Shown here in pieces: positions 61,030-64,000 of a stretch of 64,000 nt of DNA. The notes under the pieces were generated by a model. The model was not told where the DNA came from. It saw only the letters and a list, made by a program, of their open reading frames with translations, and made no database searches. The position numbers were made by a program, and so were the translations under genes. Position 1 is the stretch's first letter, and the number at the start of each line of letters is the position of its first letter. The DNA comes from Mariniflexile sp044335535 (GTDB lineage Bacteria; Bacteroidota; Bacteroidia; Flavobacteriales; Flavobacteriaceae), in contig NZ_JBIQVZ010000006.1 in assembly GCF_044335535.1 (NCBI RefSeq), forward strand, positions 124,001-188,000. The letters run 5' to 3'.

Positions 61030-62298
61030 ATGAGAACAATATTAAAAAAATCAATACTACTGGGAATCATATTAATAGGATTCAGTCTTTATGCTCAAAA
61101 CAGACATTTAGATAATTTTAAACCACAAGATCAAGACGGAATAGGCGTTTTTGAAGTACAAAAAGATACAGTGTCAACCTTTGATGGCGTGAAAGTTAGG
61201 GTAGGAGGTGCTTCGACACTTCAATTCCAAGCTTTGGACAATGAAAACTCTGGAGCTGCACCATTAGGAAAAGTAGGAAGTAACTTTAATTTAGCTACAG
61301 CCAATTTAGATTTAGACGTGGCACTTTATGATGGTGTAAGAATGCATTTAAGAACCTATCTATCTTCTAGACATCACCATGAAACTTATGTTAAAGGAGG
61401 CTATTTTCAAATTGATAAATTAGATTTTATTAGTGAAGGATTTTTAGAAGATTTCATGAGCCATGCAACCATTAAAATTGGTCATATGGAAAATAATTAC
61501 GGTGACGCACATTTTAGAAGAAGTGATAATGCCCAAACGCTTTTCAATCCGTTTGTAGGAAACCTGATTATGGATTCATTTACAACTGAAGTTGGTGCTG
61601 AATTACTTTACCAATGTGATAGTGGTTTTTTAGGAATGGTAGGTTTCTCTAATGGTAAATTAAACCAAAACGTTAAAGAGTCTAATGGTACGACTGGAGG
61701 CGCAGCTTTCCTTGCAAAAGTTGGTTACGATAAACAAATTACCGATGATTTTAGATTCAGATTAACAGGATCTTTATACAACACTGGGTACGCTCAATCT
61801 GTATATTTATATACTGCAGATAGAGCTGGTTCTAGATATTATGATATTATGCAATCTGCAACAGCTACTAAAGATGACTTTAGATCAGGACGTTTCGATC
61901 CAGGTTTTAAAAACAAAATTACTGCTGTAATGATTAATCCATTCATAAAATATGGAGGTTTGGAAGTTTTTGGAACTGTTGAGTTGACTTCTGGAAGAAC
62001 CTTAGCTGAAACCGACAGAAGAAAAGCGACACAATATGCAGGTGAACTTATCTATAGATTTGGTAACAGTGAAAACTTCTACTTAGGTGGTCGATACAAT
62101 ACAGTAAGTGCTGAACTGACAAGTGGTGATGATATAAATATTGATAGATTCCAATTAGGTGCTGGCTGGTTTATGACCAAAAATGTCTTAATGAAAGCTG
62201 AGTATGTTGTTCAAAAATATAAAGATTATCCAACAGGAGACCTTTTAGAGGATGGTAAGTTTAATGGTTTTATGTTAGAAGCAGCTATAAGTTTCTAA
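61030..62298 (+). CDS. Outer-membrane beta-barrel protein (porin-like)
   Basis: 422 residues; signal peptide ends near LYA/QN. The remainder is made of amphipathic strands (VKVRVGGASTLQFQALDNENSG, LDLDVALYDGVRMHLRTYLSSRHHHETYVKGGYFQID, ITAVMINPFIKYGGLEVFGTVELTSG, NSENFYLGGRYNTVSAEL) and ends FMLEAAISF, a terminal phenylalanine typical of BAM substrates. It is not a SusC. The HHH cluster near residue 117 may bind metal. Probable porin or channel of unknown solute; co-transcribed with YceI. Confidence 0.85.
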   Translation: MRTILKKSILLGIILIGFSLYAQNRHLDNFKPQDQDGIGVFEVQKDTVSTFDGVKVRVGGASTLQFQALDNENSGAAPLGKVGSNFNLATANLDLDVALYDGVRMHLRTYLSSRHHHETYVKGGYFQIDKLDFISEGFLEDFMSHATIKIGHMENNYGDAHFRRSDNAQTLFNPFVGNLIMDSFTTEVGAELLYQCDSGFLGMVGFSNGKLNQNVKESNGTTGGAAFLAKVGYDKQITDDFRFRLTGSLYNTGYAQSVYLYTADRAGSRYYDIMQSATATKDDFRSGRFDPGFKNKITAVMINPFIKYGGLEVFGTVELTSGRTLAETDRRKATQYAGELIYRFGNSENFYLGGRYNTVSAELTSGDDINIDRFQLGAGWFMTKNVLMKAEYVVQKYKDYPTGDLLEDGKFNGFMLEAAISF

Positions 62299-62318
62299 GT
62301 GTTTCATAATTAAGTGTA

Positions 62319-62396
62319 ACAAGTCTCAATAGTACAAAGTCAAAATTATTTACAATAATATTTTAAATTGGCATTTACTTTGAGACTTGTTTTTAT
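62319..62396 (+). terminator. Long-loop terminator after the porin-like gene
   Basis: ACAAGTCTCAA and TTGAGACTTGT form a perfect 11-bp stem with a ~50-nt loop, followed by TTTTTAT. Confidence 0.6.
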
Positions 62397-62480
62397 GTAT
62401 AACTCATTTAAATTCTTTAGTCAAATTGTGAAAAGTTAAACGAGTTCATAATAAAATTCCAGAAATTAAGTTTTAATGTT

Positions 62481-63068
62481 ATGATTATCAAGAGGGTTAT
62501 ATTTTTAATCTCTATAGTGACCGCATTAGCTTTTACAGTTAGAGATTCAATAATTAAAAGTACATCGGTTGTTATAACTACAGAGAGTTCTTTGGTGGTT
62601 AGAGGAACAACCAATGTAAATACCTTTTCTTGTGTATTTAATATTAATAAATTTAAAAATCCCATTCATGTAGACTATTTTGTTGAAGATGGCAAAATGA
62701 TTTTTAAAAAAACAGCTTTAGTTTTAGATAATAATTGTTTTGATTGTGGTGGAAAAGGAATAAACAGTGATTTTCAAAAAATTTTAAAAACAGATAAGTA
62801 TCCTCAAATAACATTGTTTTTAAAGGAGATTACGCCATTAGAAAACACATTGGATGTTCAAGCATTCATAAATATAGAAATTGCGGGGATTGTTAAAAGC
62901 TATAGAATTCCTGTAAAAGTTAAAAAAAATAATGACATGCTTATTACGGGAGATTTGGCAATAAGTTTAGACGATTATGGCTTAGAAGCACCAAAAAAAA
63001 TGTTTGGGCTTATTTCTGTAGATGATACAATTCAAATTTTTTTCCAATTAGCAGTTCGGGAAAAATAG
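62481..63068 (+). CDS. YceI-like domain protein
   Basis: 195 residues with an N-terminal signal or anchor (VIFLISIVTALAFTV). The YceI layout is recognisable: SSLVVRGTTNVNTFSCVFN, KTDKYPQITLFLKEITPLENTLDVQAFINIEIAGIVKSYRIPVKV and LDDYGLEAPKKMFGLISVDDTIQIFFQL. A CFDCGGKG segment near residue 90 with two cysteines is unusual for the family and could bind metal or form a disulfide. It is more distant from the gene at 60399 than typical paralogs. Confidence 0.82.
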   Translation: MIIKRVIFLISIVTALAFTVRDSIIKSTSVVITTESSLVVRGTTNVNTFSCVFNINKFKNPIHVDYFVEDGKMIFKKTALVLDNNCFDCGGKGINSDFQKILKTDKYPQITLFLKEITPLENTLDVQAFINIEIAGIVKSYRIPVKVKKNNDMLITGDLAISLDDYGLEAPKKMFGLISVDDTIQIFFQLAVREK

Positions 63069-63105
63069 TTTAGGTTGGGCTAGTTCGGATTCAAATTTTT
63101 TAAAG

Positions 63106-63137
63106 GAATGATGTTAAATATAATATCATTCTTTTTT
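63106..63137. terminator. Terminator between convergent genes
   Basis: GAATGAT and ATCATTC pair over a 12-nt AT-rich loop and are followed by TTTTTTATTTTT. It serves the YceI-like gene; the DUF2807 gene ends just beyond it from the other side. Confidence 0.75.
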
Positions 63138-63969
63138 ATTTTTCCTTTTTTTGAAGCTTAGAAGTATCGCTAAGTTTATTCACTATAATTTTAGGGTTGC
63201 CATACAGATATACGCTACTACTACCTGAAGCATCAATAGTTATTGTATCGGTTACTTCCAAATAGGCATCGCTGGATATTTCATTTAAAGTGTTACAGAT
63301 ATGGGCAGTAAAATTTTCACCATGAAATTGCGAGTAATTATCGGTTCTTAGCTTAAATTCATTGGTTTCTCCTTCAATTATTGCGTGAGCACGTTGGTAT
63401 AAATCTATGTTTGTAATTGGTGAATAAATTAACGCCTCTAATTTGCCATTATCAGATAATGACAGTTTGGCGTTTTCGCAGGTTAAATTAAGTTTTACCT
63501 TAGACTTGCCATGACCTTGAAACTCAAAATCAGTTGTTTTTAAAGTTAATCCTGCTCTTGATGCCCCTTCCGCTATAAGTATAGCGTTAGCCAAATTCAT
63601 GGTTGTTAATGATAGTATTTTGCCAGAATCGGTGACTTTAATAGTGTTTAAGCTATCATCATGATTCACGGTAATATTCAAGCGTTTTTTTGTGACTATT
63701 CTTGTCGTTTTATCAAAGGATAAAACACCATTAACAACATCGAACTTTATAAACTCATGCAGGTTTTCATCAGTTTCAATAGTCACCGAAGGTACATTGT
63801 TATAAACGATTTCAATATCAAAATCTTCATCAACTATAATGGTGTGAAACGGATTGATTTCGGTTTGTATAATGGTAACAATTTTATTTCCTCTTACTTT
63901 TTCAGGATTTTGTGCCACGGTAGCGAAACAAAACAGTAAAGCAACGGTGGTAATATATGGGTTAATCAT
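63136..63969 (-). CDS. DUF2807 (head GIN domain) secreted protein
   Basis: 277 residues; signal peptide ends near TVA/QN. The rest is a right-handed beta-solenoid of the DUF2807 type: FHTIIVDEDFDIEIVYNNVPSVTIETDENLHEFIKFDVVNGVLSFD, then repeats with LTLKTTDFEFQGHGKSKVKLNLTCENAKLSLSDNGKLEA and ITIDASGSSSVYLYGNPKI. These proteins are envelope-associated with no known enzymatic activity. A charged tail (KLSDTSKLQKKEK) ends it. Convergent with the YceI-like gene. Confidence 0.92.
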   Translation of the reverse strand: MINPYITTVALLFCFATVAQNPEKVRGNKIVTIIQTEINPFHTIIVDEDFDIEIVYNNVPSVTIETDENLHEFIKFDVVNGVLSFDKTTRIVTKKRLNITVNHDDSLNTIKVTDSGKILSLTTMNLANAILIAEGASRAGLTLKTTDFEFQGHGKSKVKLNLTCENAKLSLSDNGKLEALIYSPITNIDLYQRAHAIIEGETNEFKLRTDNYSQFHGENFTAHICNTLNEISSDAYLEVTDTITIDASGSSSVYLYGNPKIIVNKLSDTSKLQKKEK

Positions 63970-64000
63970 TGATTTAAAGAAAGTTGTTGTATAACAAATA

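Noticed and set aside
1..64000. tRNA or rRNA genes
   Set aside because: No cloverleaf with GTTCRA-type loop plus acceptor stem and no rRNA segment was noticed on either strand.

Overview
The window is AT-rich DNA from a glycan-degrading member of the Bacteroidota, most likely a marine or alga-associated Flavobacteriaceae. Support: SusC/SusD pairs, a hybrid two-component sensor with AraC output, a type IX secretion C-terminal sorting domain, lipoprotein signals on most enzymes, TAnnTTTG-type -7 promoter boxes, and almost no classical Shine-Dalgarno sites. No tRNA, rRNA or CRISPR array was seen.

Region 1 (1-27064, all + strand) is a polysaccharide/glycolipid utilization locus. It holds a SusC tail, SusD, two GH92 alpha-mannosidase-type enzymes, a small secreted protein, a large secreted toroid-type protein, a GH28-like beta-helix protein, a GH29 fucosidase, a calcium-dependent PI-PLC-like lipoprotein overlapping a GH115 alpha-glucuronidase, a lipoprotein metallophosphoesterase and a hybrid two-component regulator. 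These are followed by myo-inositol oxygenase, a sodium/solute symporter and an HGSNAT/NagX-like membrane acetyltransferase. Inositol-phosphate cleavage, alpha-glucuronidase, mannosidases, glucosamine acetylation and inositol oxidation in one locus suggest a pathway for the head groups of inositol glycolipids (GIPC- or GPI-like). That substrate is an inference; the enzyme families are clear.

Region 2 (27065-37634) is accessory DNA. It starts with a small stress-type module: cupin, AraC regulator, CsbD-like protein and a candidate 36-residue membrane peptide. Four sites of the form CTGTGAATTRTGTAA-N15-GTRTAAC lie here, one of them in front of the AraC gene. Two precede a TAnnTTTG box exactly 20 bp downstream and a short transcript of about 90 nt ending in a terminator, i.e. 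candidate small RNAs. Next come repeat-rich DNA and a row of cassette-like modules. Each module carries one foreign-looking gene (or a divergent pair) behind a conserved hairpin ending in GTGTTACC or GTTGGC. Several are bounded downstream by the inverted sequence, and most are separated by C-terminal remnants of one transposase. Cargo includes DoxX/HxlR, three unknown proteins and a TIR/deoxyribosyltransferase-like protein. An XRE regulator follows.

Region 3 (37635-59958) is a starch/maltodextrin locus. On the - strand: SusC, SusD, two SusE/F-type binding lipoproteins and a T9SS-secreted GH13. On the + strand: a LacI regulator, MFS sugar transporter, beta-phosphoglucomutase, GH65 maltose phosphorylase, GH97 alpha-glucosidase and two GH13 enzymes. 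A perfect LacI-type operator lies between the two arms. The leaders of susC and of the transporter operon share an 18-nt sequence in opposite transcriptional sense.

Region 4 (59959-64000) holds two YceI-family proteins, an outer-membrane beta-barrel protein and a DUF2807 surface protein.
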